A stretch of DNA of 17,637 nucleotides from Pseudomonadota bacterium. GTDB lineage: Bacteria; Pseudomonadota; Alphaproteobacteria; Caulobacterales; Caulobacteraceae. The stretch spans positions 1-17,637 of the forward strand of contig JAEXKM010000389.1 of NCBI GenBank assembly GCA_023445705.1. The letters run 5' to 3'. Below are positions 9,301-15,770 of the stretch, in pieces. The first letter of the stretch is position 1; each line of letters opens with the position of its first letter. The notes beneath the pieces were generated by a model. It saw only the letters and a list, made by a program, of their open reading frames with translations. It had not been told where the DNA came from and did no database searches. The translations under genes were made by a program, and so were the position numbers.

Positions 9301-10350
9301 GGTGATGATCAGCCATGCGTTGGGCTTACGCTTGGCGGCGGCGTCCTGCAGCGCCTTGGTCCAGCTGGCGGCGCCATCTTCAAGGGCGACGGGGCCCCAA
9401 GGGTCTTCGATGTAGAGGATGACGGGCGCTCGCTGCAGTTCGGCTGCGACCTGACCGGCCCCCAGTTTGGTCAACATCGAAGGGCAACGGATCCCTGGAT
9501 TGTCCTCGCGCAGCTGATCGCGCAGTCGCAGCGCGGTCCGCGTCTTTCCCGTGCCGCTGGGCCCAAGAATGAGGACCGCGCGCTGGCCGCTCAAGGTCTC
9601 GACGAGCCGTTCGAAATTCTGCGGCTCGACATAGTCGCCCGCGTCGATTTCGCCAGGCAGAAGGGCGTCGTGATCCTTGAGAATCTGGCCGATCTCGCCC
9701 TTCGTCCATACCCCGGAATGGGCAGAGCGCCCCCGCACGCGCGCGGCGTCAACCAACGCGGCGATACAAGCGTCGACCCGGTCGAATGGGACGAACAGGC
9801 TTGATCTCAGGGCGCGCTCAAGCCGAGCCTTGAGAACCGCCTCGGTAAAGCCGCCCATCACTCCAACGCGGCACCGGTCGCCGGCGTCGTAATCCTTGAA
9901 CCGCTCATCGACGTGGGCGAGATCTGGCCACTCACCGAAGCGCTCAACATGCAATGAGGTCGCCTCGTGCACAGACATGCCGCTGGTGACGAGGAGGTAG
10001 CGGACAGCTGGATCGGCCAGCAGTCGCGCACGCGCGGACACGCGAGCCTTCCCGTGTTTCAGCAGCGCCTCGACACCGGGCGCTGTCCACGTCCCGTGGT
10101 CGCGCCGCTTGGACTGGACAACCAGCGTGTACTCTTCAGAAGCAGACGTGTGGGTTGGCGCTTGGCCCTCGCCGGGCGTGGGCTCGTCATCGCCCAGAAC
10201 CCGATCCACCCCGGCTTCGAGATCCTCGTCGCTCGGCGGTTCGATTAGGAGTTGGACCGCATATCCGCTGACGATCACCAACTCAACCGCCGCCAGCGCT
10301 GATACGAGCGCTTGGTACTCAAGCCCGTCGTGCAGGGTCGCGCCGCTCAA
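6355..10350 (-). CDS. STAND NTPase (Avs-like) with N-terminal nuclease-like domain and long helical-repeat C-terminus
   Basis: This is a 1331-residue protein with the layout of antiviral STAND ATPases, in which the C-terminal repeats sense a viral protein, the NTPase oligomerises and the N-terminal effector acts. Residues 1-130 resemble the nuclease domain of Mrr/Cap4-type effectors: DGLEYQAL (8-15), LLIEPPSDEDLE (34-45), and LVVQSKRR (76-83), a D...QxK variant of the PD-(D/E)XK centre. The P-loop is GPSGTGKT at 263-270. The Walker B segment is ILYIEDPWGP (311-320), followed by AWLIITSRSD (345-354). From about residue 560 to the end the protein is Ala/Leu-rich and helical with HEAT-like units such as HPLASIARRAIRHL. 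The start is a TTG at 10350, since a stop codon lies in frame five codons upstream. GGAA upstream of it gives a weak ribosome binding site. The exact Avs type cannot be assigned by eye. No frame break was found. Confidence 0.85.
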   Translation of the reverse strand: MSGATLHDGLEYQALVSALAAVELVIVSGYAVQLLIEPPSDEDLEAGVDRVLGDDEPTPGEGQAPTHTSASEEYTLVVQSKRRDHGTWTAPGVEALLKHGKARVSARARLLADPAVRYLLVTSGMSVHEATSLHVERFGEWPDLAHVDERFKDYDAGDRCRVGVMGGFTEAVLKARLERALRSSLFVPFDRVDACIAALVDAARVRGRSAHSGVWTKGEIGQILKDHDALLPGEIDAGDYVEPQNFERLVETLSGQRAVLILGPSGTGKTRTALRLRDQLREDNPGIRCPSMLTKLGAGQVAAELQRAPVILYIEDPWGPVALEDGAASWTKALQDAAAKRKPNAWLIITSRSDVYQDAKIPADAFANWKVTLEAGDYGPSERRRMIETGLKSLSFRLREAAEPFVDRAIEVLSTPLEIRTFITGLASGPRPGESGPELTTRVLRAAQSKLYKNVITEQINARGDVGAASLLWLLFKGDRVLTLDDVIRVRRAITREKGAAPSLEDLVEFLRAGHSLDQDQDRYSYAHPQVEAGLVEAILGDPATFEAAGKALIESLAAQPAGAAIGPMLAARILAGLAAANPKQASALADVISSQARSTIEAQILAAVKSLDGKPFVQAFEVAARVGSPGVLHFDLAKWLLDAAPISADAELHDMIPRWLDADPDPSWQDQIAADPSAQKLLEKAVEHLAGREQEFYPDDFGARLEVLGVDLAPAFGRAALEVTGHGFDQSVARLVAGALPTLSTLEPAVRAAQKMYGVRETPDRLGWRLQLVNGVFDDDYADHLSSGDDDGWSAGEITSAWVKAKREREGYAALAAFPDAHLLAWDWADAIEKDSAAVDPAEIRAFAQVVQGQDREHVLWNLVARSPVLGVEDLIAARLSANAPTGETRSALRRAQAVQDFSSLLAEQDRKLAAGDVDGALLLLRDLISPRFSGDNPALVEAQAQLIAALPANLTDLALAAVADMSQVHADQAGDAGRAARQVSSRDPDLAARLLKLTGGDHPDFENLYAAAMDGWTPAEPDNAQAALDIAFELDRDDLIAAALYHPLASIARRAIRHLGSGMTEAALMALPGKDGHFVREAIVEAIGAHTGDAAAAILLDFCGDTYNRAYGHPPQHAVARKAATLLAGRPDLPPAVLETIKARAADYQDVDVRRRLLARLGKAGASHRAWLLAAATSNDNPLGLRLHAALALLSNAQACLSDGLPLPGAEFLLDAPGAVAAVTTRLASAIATEAEAIALATRLASSPDRHGLMLLLARADRPVLNKHIAGLLAPGHAAVALTTFGGPPVPAAALDDLAEPAVVRAMKSLLKARLEPPPTALSGPVAGR

Positions 10351-10369
10351 GCAAAGTTCCGTTGGTTAA

Positions 10370-10385
10370 GGCCAAGCTCTTGGCC
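10370..10385. promoter_or_regulatory. Near-perfect dyad upstream of the STAND gene, candidate operator
   Basis: GGCCAAG (10370-10376) and CTTGGCC (10379-10385) form 7-bp arms around a CT spacer. The dyad sits 19 bases upstream of the TTG start of the STAND gene, a suitable place for a repressor site or a small leader hairpin. It could also be chance in GC-rich DNA. Confidence 0.3.
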
Positions 10386-10601
10386 GATTTATGCATCAGC
10401 CTTTGCCATGGGGCGGTGAGAATACGCCTTCGCTCCGGCCAGAAGGCAAGCGTCGAGTGGGAAGTCGTGCGCTTTGCAGATGCTGTCCGGGGTCGGTTTA
10501 ATCCGATCGAGCGCGACGGCTCAGGGAGTGTCCGCTTGTGAGCGCCGCGCCGATGTCCGCAATTGGCGCGACACTGACACTTCGACATGAGCCCCGGTAC
10601 G
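10386..10601. other. Intergenic stretch between the STAND gene and the broken secreted-protein gene
   Basis: No convincing gene is seen. It contains two copies of TGTCCGC (about 10528 and 10554) spaced by GC-rich sequence, similar to the degenerate intergenic motifs elsewhere in the window. A minus-strand frame here (10319-10588) is Arg/Ser/Thr-rich and overlaps the STAND start, so I leave it out. Confidence 0.4.
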
Positions 10602-11031
10602 TCATTTGTCCTCTCGACGACATCCCAAGGGAGTGTTCAGGGGAAGAAGCTCGACCTGCCCAGAATTGATCGGTGCGCCTGACTCGAATTGCTGCTTCAG
10701 CCAAAGGCGACCTTGAGTATCCCTCATCAGCTGACGACATCTGCGGTAACCGGGGCCTTCGACACACAGCTCATCGCCTACGACTGACGCTTTGCCGTTC
10801 ACATCCGCACGATCCTGAATGCCGACGTAGTCCCCATTTGCGGCGAAGATATCCTCCTGGAAGGAATGACTCGCCTGGCACGCAAGGCACGGATCGCATG
10901 ATCGCGCCGTCTTTCAGCAGTGCCTGGAGTTCACGACCAGTAAGTTGGCGACCGCGGTCGGCTACCTGCGCGAATGCTTGGCAGGCTCCCGTAACCACAA
11001 GCACAGATGCCGCAAGAAGAGTTCGTCGCAT
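10602..11031 (-). pseudogene. Small secreted/periplasmic protein, frameshifted near 10860
   Basis: I do not recognise the family. The first half starts at ATG 11031, four bases after a GAGGG ribosome binding site, and encodes a signal peptide: MRRTLLAASVLVVTGACQ, with AFA-Q as the likely cleavage site. The mature part (RELQALLKDGAIMRSVPC) continues to VPGESF and then becomes Arg-rich in the same frame until a TGA at 10771. A second minus-strand frame begins exactly there with FQEDIFAANGDYVGIQ and runs through VVGDELCVEGPGYRRCRQL to a TGA at 10602. Joined, the product is about 142 residues and looks like an exported domain with paired cysteines. One extra base in the repeated GGAAGGAA (10859-10866, + strand) would explain the break. 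It is a decayed gene or a base-call error. Confidence 0.7.
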
Positions 11032-11153
11032 TCAACCCTCGCCGGCGACGAGCCTGTCACGGGAGCGGCGTCGCGCAAATGGGCAGGGGGCAAATGTTTG
11101 CGGCTCCACCCGGTCGCTCGCTGCTCGCCGTTCAGACAAAGGGGGCTATCTCA

Positions 11154-11160
11154 AAGGAGG
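11154..11160 (+). promoter_or_regulatory. Strong ribosome binding site deciding the integrase start
   Basis: AAGGAGG ends five bases before ATG 11166. This fixes the start there and not at the longer in-frame start at 11007, whose extra residues are not protein-like and overlap the signal-peptide region of the divergent gene. Confidence 0.85.
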
Positions 11161-11165
11161 TGGCC

Positions 11166-11792
11166 ATGAGCCAACCAGATCTCTTTCGCACCCCAATTAA
11201 GCCGTGGAACGCTGGCCGACTGGTCGGCCCCAAGGCACCGCTCAAGCCAAAGCATGTTTGGGCGATCCGTCAGGAATTGAAGGGCGCGCGACGTTGTCGT
11301 GATCTGGCGATGTTCAACTGCGCCCTCGATTCAAAGCTTCGAGCCTGCGACCTCGTGCGTCTCAGGCTCAGCGATGTGGCGCCGGGCGGAGCGCTCCGAA
11401 CGCGGTCAACCATCATCCAGCAGAAGACCGGCCGCCCCGTTCCGTTTGAGATTACCGAGCCGACCCGGAGCTCGATTGAGGATTGGCTGAAGGTCCGCGG
11501 CGCTAGGAGTGATGATTGGTTGTTCCCCAGCCGGAACCGACCTGGACGCCACATCGGCACGCGCCAATATGCGCGCCTTGTCGATCGCTGGGTTCGGCTG
11601 ATCGAACTTGAGGCCGATGCCTACGGGACGCACAGCCTTCGTCGCACCAAGGTTGCGTTGCTCTACAAGAAGACCGGCAATCCGAGGGCCTGCCAACTGC
11701 TGCTTGGCCATCGAAAGCTGGAGAGCACGGTCCGATATCTCGGAATTGAGGTAGACGACGCGCTCTCAATTTCCGAGCAGGTTGAACTCTGA
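11166..11792 (+). CDS. Compact tyrosine recombinase / phage-type integrase
   Basis: This DNA strand-exchange enzyme has 208 residues and is essentially a catalytic domain without a full N-terminal core-binding domain. The catalytic set is complete: Arg59 in DSKLRACDL, Lys87 in QQKTGRP, His156 and Arg159 in GTHSLRRTK, His182 in LLLGHRKLES and the nucleophile Tyr191 in VRYLG. The N-terminus (FRTPIKPWNAGRLVGPKAPL) is characteristic of a small integrase family common in alphaproteobacterial accessory DNA. An excellent ribosome binding site precedes the ATG. No att core, tRNA gene or cognate excisionase is recognisable nearby, so whether it mobilises the surrounding genes is unknown. A 10-bp hairpin follows the stop. 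Confidence 0.93.
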   Translation: MSQPDLFRTPIKPWNAGRLVGPKAPLKPKHVWAIRQELKGARRCRDLAMFNCALDSKLRACDLVRLRLSDVAPGGALRTRSTIIQQKTGRPVPFEITEPTRSSIEDWLKVRGARSDDWLFPSRNRPGRHIGTRQYARLVDRWVRLIELEADAYGTHSLRRTKVALLYKKTGNPRACQLLLGHRKLESTVRYLGIEVDDALSISEQVEL

Positions 11793-11800
11793 GTGACCTA

Positions 11801-11823
11801 GCGGGTCCGCTCGGCGGACCCGC
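11801..11823 (+). terminator. Strong hairpin after the integrase gene
   Basis: GCGGGTCCGC (11801-11810) pairs perfectly with GCGGACCCGC (11814-11823) across a three-base TCG loop. It begins eight bases after the integrase TGA. The position fits a transcription terminator, but no T-run follows, so it may act with Rho or protect the mRNA 3' end. Confidence 0.65.
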
Positions 11824-11949
11824 CGATGGTCAGGGAGGGGTGGTTAGCGGGCTAGCGCCCGCAGGCAAGGCCGCTGGAGGGGGCGGGCACGGAGGGAGAT
11901 TACCCGCGCTGGACTCTGTCTCTGCCCGAGCCTCGTTTCGCCATGCGTC

Positions 11950-12369
11950 TCAAGCCCTGAGCATGTTCGCTGCCTGCGTGTAGTTGTACGCCTCGTAAAG
12001 CGTCCACAGACCGCCCGCGATGAAGACCACGCCGATAAGGATGAACAGCGTCATCACGCCGACGGCTATCAGCGTCCCCCCCATCAGATAGCCAACCGTT
12101 GTCGGGATGCTGTAGACCGCGCGGGTCTTGTCGTTGCGCAGCGCGAGCGCCTTGAACACGCCGTTCTTCTCGCGTCCGGCCAGTGTCACTTCATCGCCAT
12201 CCCGAATGTCCGGCACGTCGGCCAGCTTGATTTGCGCGGAGCGCTCGCCCACGCGAAAGGCGATGACCTGTCCGGTTTTCACGGAGCCGCCATTGCGGCC
12301 TACCGTGCCCCGCGTTTCAGTCGAATGACGGATACCGCTCACGGCTCCGCTTAGTGTGGTCAGTCCCAT
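11950..12369 (-). CDS. Small membrane protein with a soluble N-terminal domain, unknown function
   Basis: The product has 139 residues starting at ATG 12369, with AAGGA six bases upstream. A longer frame from 12537 was rejected because its extra residues are Arg/Pro-rich and unlike the rest. Residues 30-85 form a beta-rich soluble region (GQVIAFRVGERSAQIKLADV, RDGDEVTLAGRE, GVFKALALRN). Residues about 91-126 are hydrophobic (TVGYLMGGTLIAVGVM, FILIGVVFIAGGLWTL), making one long or two short membrane helices. The C-terminus YEAYNYTQAANMLRA is probably cytoplasmic. I cannot name the family. It lies downstream of, and in the same direction as, the broken exported-protein gene and the lipoprotein, so the three may form one unit. 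Confidence 0.75.
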   Translation of the reverse strand: MGLTTLSGAVSGIRHSTETRGTVGRNGGSVKTGQVIAFRVGERSAQIKLADVPDIRDGDEVTLAGREKNGVFKALALRNDKTRAVYSIPTTVGYLMGGTLIAVGVMTLFILIGVVFIAGGLWTLYEAYNYTQAANMLRA

Positions 12370-12381
12370 CTCAGTCCTTTG

Positions 12382-12642
12382 CGGTCTAGAGTTTCGGCGC
12401 TTGCGCCGCCGCGTCCGATTTGCGTTTGGCATTGGTCCTGAGACCGTTGGCCCACACGGTGGTGCGCATTTCCGCCGCCGAAGGCCGTCAGCGCCGCGCG
12501 GGCCTCCGCTTCGGTCATGCCGAAACGCACTCTGCAACGTCCATCTTGGCCGCAGGCGTCGAGGCGGTGTGCGCGAAGGCGGGCGTGAGCGTGGTCAGCG
12601 CCACGCCGATGAGAGCGGAACACAGCGCAGCCCTTCGCTGCA
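12382..12642 (-). pseudogene. Probable small exported protein with a double frame disturbance
   Basis: ATG 12642 follows a good ribosome binding site (AAGGAG, seven bases before). It begins a clear signal peptide, MQRRAALCSALIGVALTTL then TPAFA-HTA, followed by STPAAKMDVAECVSA and a TGA. A short segment in a different minus-strand frame, RFGMTEAEARAALTAFGG (about 12478-12533), looks coding. The original frame again looks coding from EMRTTVWANGLRTNAKRKSD to a TAG near 12382. Two compensating one-base changes would give one protein of about 86 residues. Alternatively only the short 42-codon signal-bearing peptide is made and the rest is chance. Confidence in the start is good; confidence in the reconstruction is low. 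Confidence 0.4.
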
Positions 12643-12679
12643 TGCGGGATCTCCTTACCCGGATGGATGAAGTGCGGCG

Positions 12680-13246
12680 TCAGCCCGTCACGTCGCTGAT
12701 ATCGTTCGCGCGCCAGTCGGGCGGCATGGTCGATTGGGCGCAGTAGCGCGCGTTGCGCTCCCAGCCGTGCTCGCTCTTGGCGGTGAACGCCGTATCCCCT
12801 GTAAGGGTGTAGAGGGAGGTACTGGTTTCCGGTGGGGCATTGTCCTGCAAATCGCGGCAGGCTTCCGTCACGCGGTAGGTATCCGGCCCTGTTTGCTCGA
12901 TTTTCTTGAACTCGCAGAAATCCCGTGCGCCGCCGATGCCCTCGCGGCGCAGCAGCGTCGTGGTGGCGTTGGAGGCTTGGCCGCACGGCGTGTCGCTCTC
13001 GACGTAGTAACCGCGCTTGAGGGGCAGCGCAGCGATGGTGGCTGCTTGCGCTTTGGCCGGAACAGCTTCAGGCGCAGGGGGTGCAGCAGCTTCGTTTGTG
13101 ACAGCGCCAACCGCCGGTGTGTTGCCGGATACCGTTTCCGCTGCCACCTGTGTGGCGGCGGCGTTCTCCGCCGTTAAGGTGTTCTGGCCGCAAGCGGAAA
13201 GTGACACCACAAGCAGCGGCACAACGAGGGAACGGGCTTTGCTCAT
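12680..13246 (-). CDS. Outer-membrane or periplasmic lipoprotein, unknown function
   Basis: The 188-residue product starts at ATG 13246 with GGAG five bases upstream. It has a lipoprotein signal: MSKARSLVVPLLVVSLSAC, with lipobox L-S-A-C and the lipidated Cys at 19. A Pro/Ala/Glu/Thr-rich linker runs to about residue 75. The folded part then contains GYYVESDTPCGQASNATT, GARDFCEFKKIEQ, TYRVTEACRDLQ and a late Cys in NARYCAQS. That gives four conserved-looking cysteines, probably two disulfides. I cannot name the family. It diverges from the LuxR-type regulator gene (196 bases between starts) and may be controlled by it. Confidence 0.8.
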   Translation of the reverse strand: MSKARSLVVPLLVVSLSACGQNTLTAENAAATQVAAETVSGNTPAVGAVTNEAAAPPAPEAVPAKAQAATIAALPLKRGYYVESDTPCGQASNATTTLLRREGIGGARDFCEFKKIEQTGPDTYRVTEACRDLQDNAPPETSTSLYTLTGDTAFTAKSEHGWERNARYCAQSTMPPDWRANDISDVTG

Positions 13247-13441
13247 GACATCTCCGCGTGTGAAAATCCCTTTCCGCTATGGTTAAGGTGGCGCGGATGC
13301 CTATTCGCCCCCTAAACAGGGTAGAAATCAGCCACGGCAGGACGGCAAAGCGCTATCCCGCCGTATCGTTCATGCGAGGTTGCTGGTGCGTCGCAGGAGT
13401 CAATTCGCAGCAACGGATGAATGAGGAGGAACTGCACGGTC

Positions 13442-14587
13442 ATGCCGTCAGAAGAACTCTATGAAGCGTCCCGCGTCTCGGGCCTTGTTGCGCATCTATA
13501 CGATGCGGCCATAGACGATACCTTGTGGTCAGGCACCGCGACCCGCATCGCAGAAACCTTCAGATCGACCAGCACCGTCTTGAAGCTGCACGGCGACGGC
13601 GCACGCGTGAACCTTCTCGAATGCACCGACAACCTCGTGGTGTCGGAGCGGCAGCAGGCTTGGGCCGACGACTGGCACCGCAAGGATTTATGGGTGGAGC
13701 GCAGCGTCGCCTACGGCATGTCGCGCATCATCACCGACCAAGACCTGGTGACGCCCGAGGAACAGGCGCGCAGCGGCTTTTATCAGGAATGGCTCCGGCA
13801 TTTGGATATCCATCACATGCTCGGGGCGGTCTTTCCCGCAGCGGATGGGGCGATTGGCGTACTCGGCATTCACAGGCCGCAGGGTGCGGGAGCCTATAGC
13901 GCAACGGAGCGGCGTCAGGCGGCGCTGGTGCTGCCGCACTTGCAGCGGGCGCTGCGTCTCGGGCAGCGTTTCGCGGCGGTGTCACAATCTCATGCCGCCG
14001 CCTTGGAGGCGCTCGACAGACTGGATACAGGCGTTCTGATTGTGGACGGCGCGGGCCGGGTCATTCAAGCCAGCAGTATGGCGGAGCGCCTGTTGCGCGA
14101 GAACGCGGAGCTTATGGTTATTCGCGGGCGGCTGGCGCTGCGCCCGCCTGCGCTGCACGACTCATTGTTGTCTCTGGTGCAAGGTGCAATGGCCACCGCG
14201 CGGGGCAGGATTGCCAAATCCGGCGCGGCGCTCTCCATTCCGCGTCCGCACCGCATGCCGCTGGCTCTTGAGGTCGCCCCCATGCGCCCGACCGTATCGG
14301 CCTTTGGGGAGCAGCGGCCTGCCGTGCTGGTGTTCATCCGCGACCCCGAAGCGCCGATCGCCGTCGCACGCCTGCGCGAGCTATTCAGCCTCACGCGGAC
14401 AGAGGGCGTGGTTGCGTCTGCGCTCGGACGGGGAGCCTCGCTTGAGGACATTGCCGCAAACATGGGCATCGGGCTTGCCACCGTGCGCAGCCACCTTAAG
14501 CGCATTCTCGCCAAGACCGGAACACATCGGCAGGCGGAAGCCGTGGCAATGCTAGCGCGCAGCGTTTCGACGGTTTCCAATCACTGA
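13442..14587 (+). CDS. LuxR-family transcriptional regulator with N-terminal sensor and PAS-like region
   Basis: The product is a 381-residue DNA-binding regulator. Residues about 15-175 form a GAF-like sensor region (LYDAAIDDTLWSGTATRI, later GVLGIHRPQGAGAYSATERR). Residues about 187-225 look like a PAS core (LDRLDTGVLIVDGAGRVIQA). The C-terminal LuxR helix-turn-helix spans about 316-373: LTRTEGVVASALGRGASLED, then IAANMGIGLATVRSHLKRIL, then AKTGTHRQAEAVAML. There is no phospho-receiver motif, so it probably senses a ligand or partner and is not half of a two-component pair. The start at 13442 was chosen for the AGGAGG about 11 bases upstream; ATG 13421 is an alternative adding seven residues. 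It is divergent from the lipoprotein gene, and the shared 195-base gap probably holds both promoters. Confidence 0.9.
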   Translation: MPSEELYEASRVSGLVAHLYDAAIDDTLWSGTATRIAETFRSTSTVLKLHGDGARVNLLECTDNLVVSERQQAWADDWHRKDLWVERSVAYGMSRIITDQDLVTPEEQARSGFYQEWLRHLDIHHMLGAVFPAADGAIGVLGIHRPQGAGAYSATERRQAALVLPHLQRALRLGQRFAAVSQSHAAALEALDRLDTGVLIVDGAGRVIQASSMAERLLRENAELMVIRGRLALRPPALHDSLLSLVQGAMATARGRIAKSGAALSIPRPHRMPLALEVAPMRPTVSAFGEQRPAVLVFIRDPEAPIAVARLRELFSLTRTEGVVASALGRGASLEDIAANMGIGLATVRSHLKRILAKTGTHRQAEAVAMLARSVSTVSNH

Positions 14588-14922
14588 CGATAGGGGCGCG
14601 TCCGGCATGCTTCGGCGATCTCCGCCTATTCCAGCATGTTCCAGCCGCTCGACCGGTCCTTTTGGTGGTCCAAGGTCCTAAGCCCGCGCGCTAAGGTCCG
14701 CAACGAGTCGACAGCGGTCGAAGCCATAACGTCTGACTGCAGACCCACTACTAGGTCCGCTTCCAGGCACGATGCCAATGTCTCCTGATGGCGCAATTCC
14801 GAACCCGGCGCGGGCAAAGCTCACAGTGGGCGGGATGTCGCTGGCCCGACCAACCATGCATTGCAGGGTGGGGCCATTGAAACTACCTCCACCACACCTC
14901 TTCCGCCTGGCATCCTCAATTC
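14588..14922. other. 335-base intergenic region with one copy of an imperfect repeat
   Basis: No supported gene. A 63-codon minus-strand frame (14626-14817) has no ribosome binding site or domain pattern. The notable content is GCCAATGTCTCCTGATGGCGC (from about 14774), part of a degenerate repeat whose other copy is near 15721-15770. Confidence 0.5.
14754..14803. repeat. Imperfect dispersed repeat, copy A
   Basis: Without gaps this stretch aligns to 15721-15770. Shared pieces are GTCCG, GCCAATGTC, CCTG and TGGCGC, in the same order and spacing; I judge identity to be roughly two-thirds. It resembles fossil intergenic elements and has no coding frame. Confidence 0.45.
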
Positions 14923-15534
14923 ATGCTCGTATTTATCGATGAAAGTGGTGACCCTGGCTTCAAGGTCGAGGAAGGAAGTTCGCCTGTCTTTGTTGCCGCA
15001 ATGGTCATCTTCGCGAACGGCGATGACGCAGCGGCTACTCAGAACGCGATCAATCGGTCGGCCGCTAGGCAGGCGCACAAAGGCGAGTTCAAGTTTAGCA
15101 AGACGCGAGCCGACGTTCGCGACCTATACTTTCAGGCAGTAGCGGGCTGCCCCTTTGAGGTGCGGGCTATCGTCGTTCGGAAGGAGTTGATCCGATCGGC
15201 GCACCTCAAGGATGACAAGGAGTCATTTTACCAATTCTTCGTCAAACAGATGATCCGGCACGACAACGAGCGATTGGTCGACGCGCGGGTGATGATTGAC
15301 GGGTCTGGCGACCGGGAGTTTCGTCAGAACCTACGAGTGGCCCTTACCAAAGGGGGCAGGGCAGGCGCGGTGAAGGCCTGCAAGTTCTCCGACTCAAAGA
15401 ACGACGCACTCATCCAGCTTGCCGACATGTGCGTGGGCGCCATCGCGCGGTCTTTTAGAGAGGATCGCCAAGACCGTCGTCGCTGGCGCAACATCCTAGC
15501 GCCACGGATCGACAACGTCTGGGTTTTTCAGTGA
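14923..15534 (+). CDS. DUF3800 domain protein
   Basis: The 203-residue product has both hallmarks of DUF3800: the N-terminal acidic DE motif MLVFIDESGDPGF (Asp6, Glu7, Asp10) and the C-terminal QxxD motif in DALIQLADMCVGAI (Gln165, Asp168). The family is uncharacterised, but its conserved acidic residues suggest a metal-dependent nuclease-like fold, and members often sit in mobile and defence regions. That functional reading is inference. The length is normal for the family. No ribosome binding site is visible before ATG 14923, so translation may be weak or leaderless. Degenerate intergenic DNA containing the two repeat copies flanks it on both sides, suggesting insertion as a unit. Confidence 0.88.
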   Translation: MLVFIDESGDPGFKVEEGSSPVFVAAMVIFANGDDAAATQNAINRSAARQAHKGEFKFSKTRADVRDLYFQAVAGCPFEVRAIVVRKELIRSAHLKDDKESFYQFFVKQMIRHDNERLVDARVMIDGSGDREFRQNLRVALTKGGRAGAVKACKFSDSKNDALIQLADMCVGAIARSFREDRQDRRRWRNILAPRIDNVWVFQ

Positions 15535-15720
15535 GGGTTTGCCCCCTCGGCTCCTACTCCTGGCGGAACCAGGCACGCACACCATACGGTGACAGTTCGG
15601 AGGCCGAGAGGGACTTTCCATCTCGCAATATGCCTATTTGGGGCTGCAGTTTCAACCGCGACCTGAGAAGCCTTCAACCCAGCATAAGACGCGCTAGGTG
15701 GCCCGAGGTCAGAACCCCAA

Positions 15721-15770
15721 TGTCCGGTTTCCGTTTCGAAGCCAATGTCGCCTGTTGGCGCGTTTCAGAC
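15721..15770. repeat. Imperfect dispersed repeat, copy B
   Basis: This is the partner of 14754-14803, in direct orientation, on the other side of the DUF3800 gene. Its end overlaps the last bases of the dioxygenase-like gene (stop at 15765). Confidence 0.45.

Noticed and set aside
6841..9804. Several long plus-strand frames opposite the STAND gene (for example 6841-7584, 8671-9234, 9280-9804)
   Set aside because: Antisense shadows caused by high GC; the minus strand carries one continuous 1331-codon frame with clear motifs.
10319..10588. Minus-strand 89-codon frame upstream of the STAND gene
   Set aside because: It overlaps the STAND start, is dominated by Arg, Ser and Thr, and has no recognisable domain.
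11007..11165. Upstream extension of the integrase
   Set aside because: AAGGAGG five bases before ATG 11166 and the family-typical N-terminus fix the shorter start.
12360..12986. Minus-strand 208-codon frame
   Set aside because: Its first two-thirds are a His/Arg-rich shadow of the lipoprotein gene; only the piece around FGMTEAEARAAL looks coding and is treated with the broken small gene.
13380..13413. TTGCTG...CAGCAA inverted repeat in the lipoprotein/LuxR divergent gap
   Set aside because: Six-base arms 22 bases apart are expected by chance; a regulator site is possible but unsupported.
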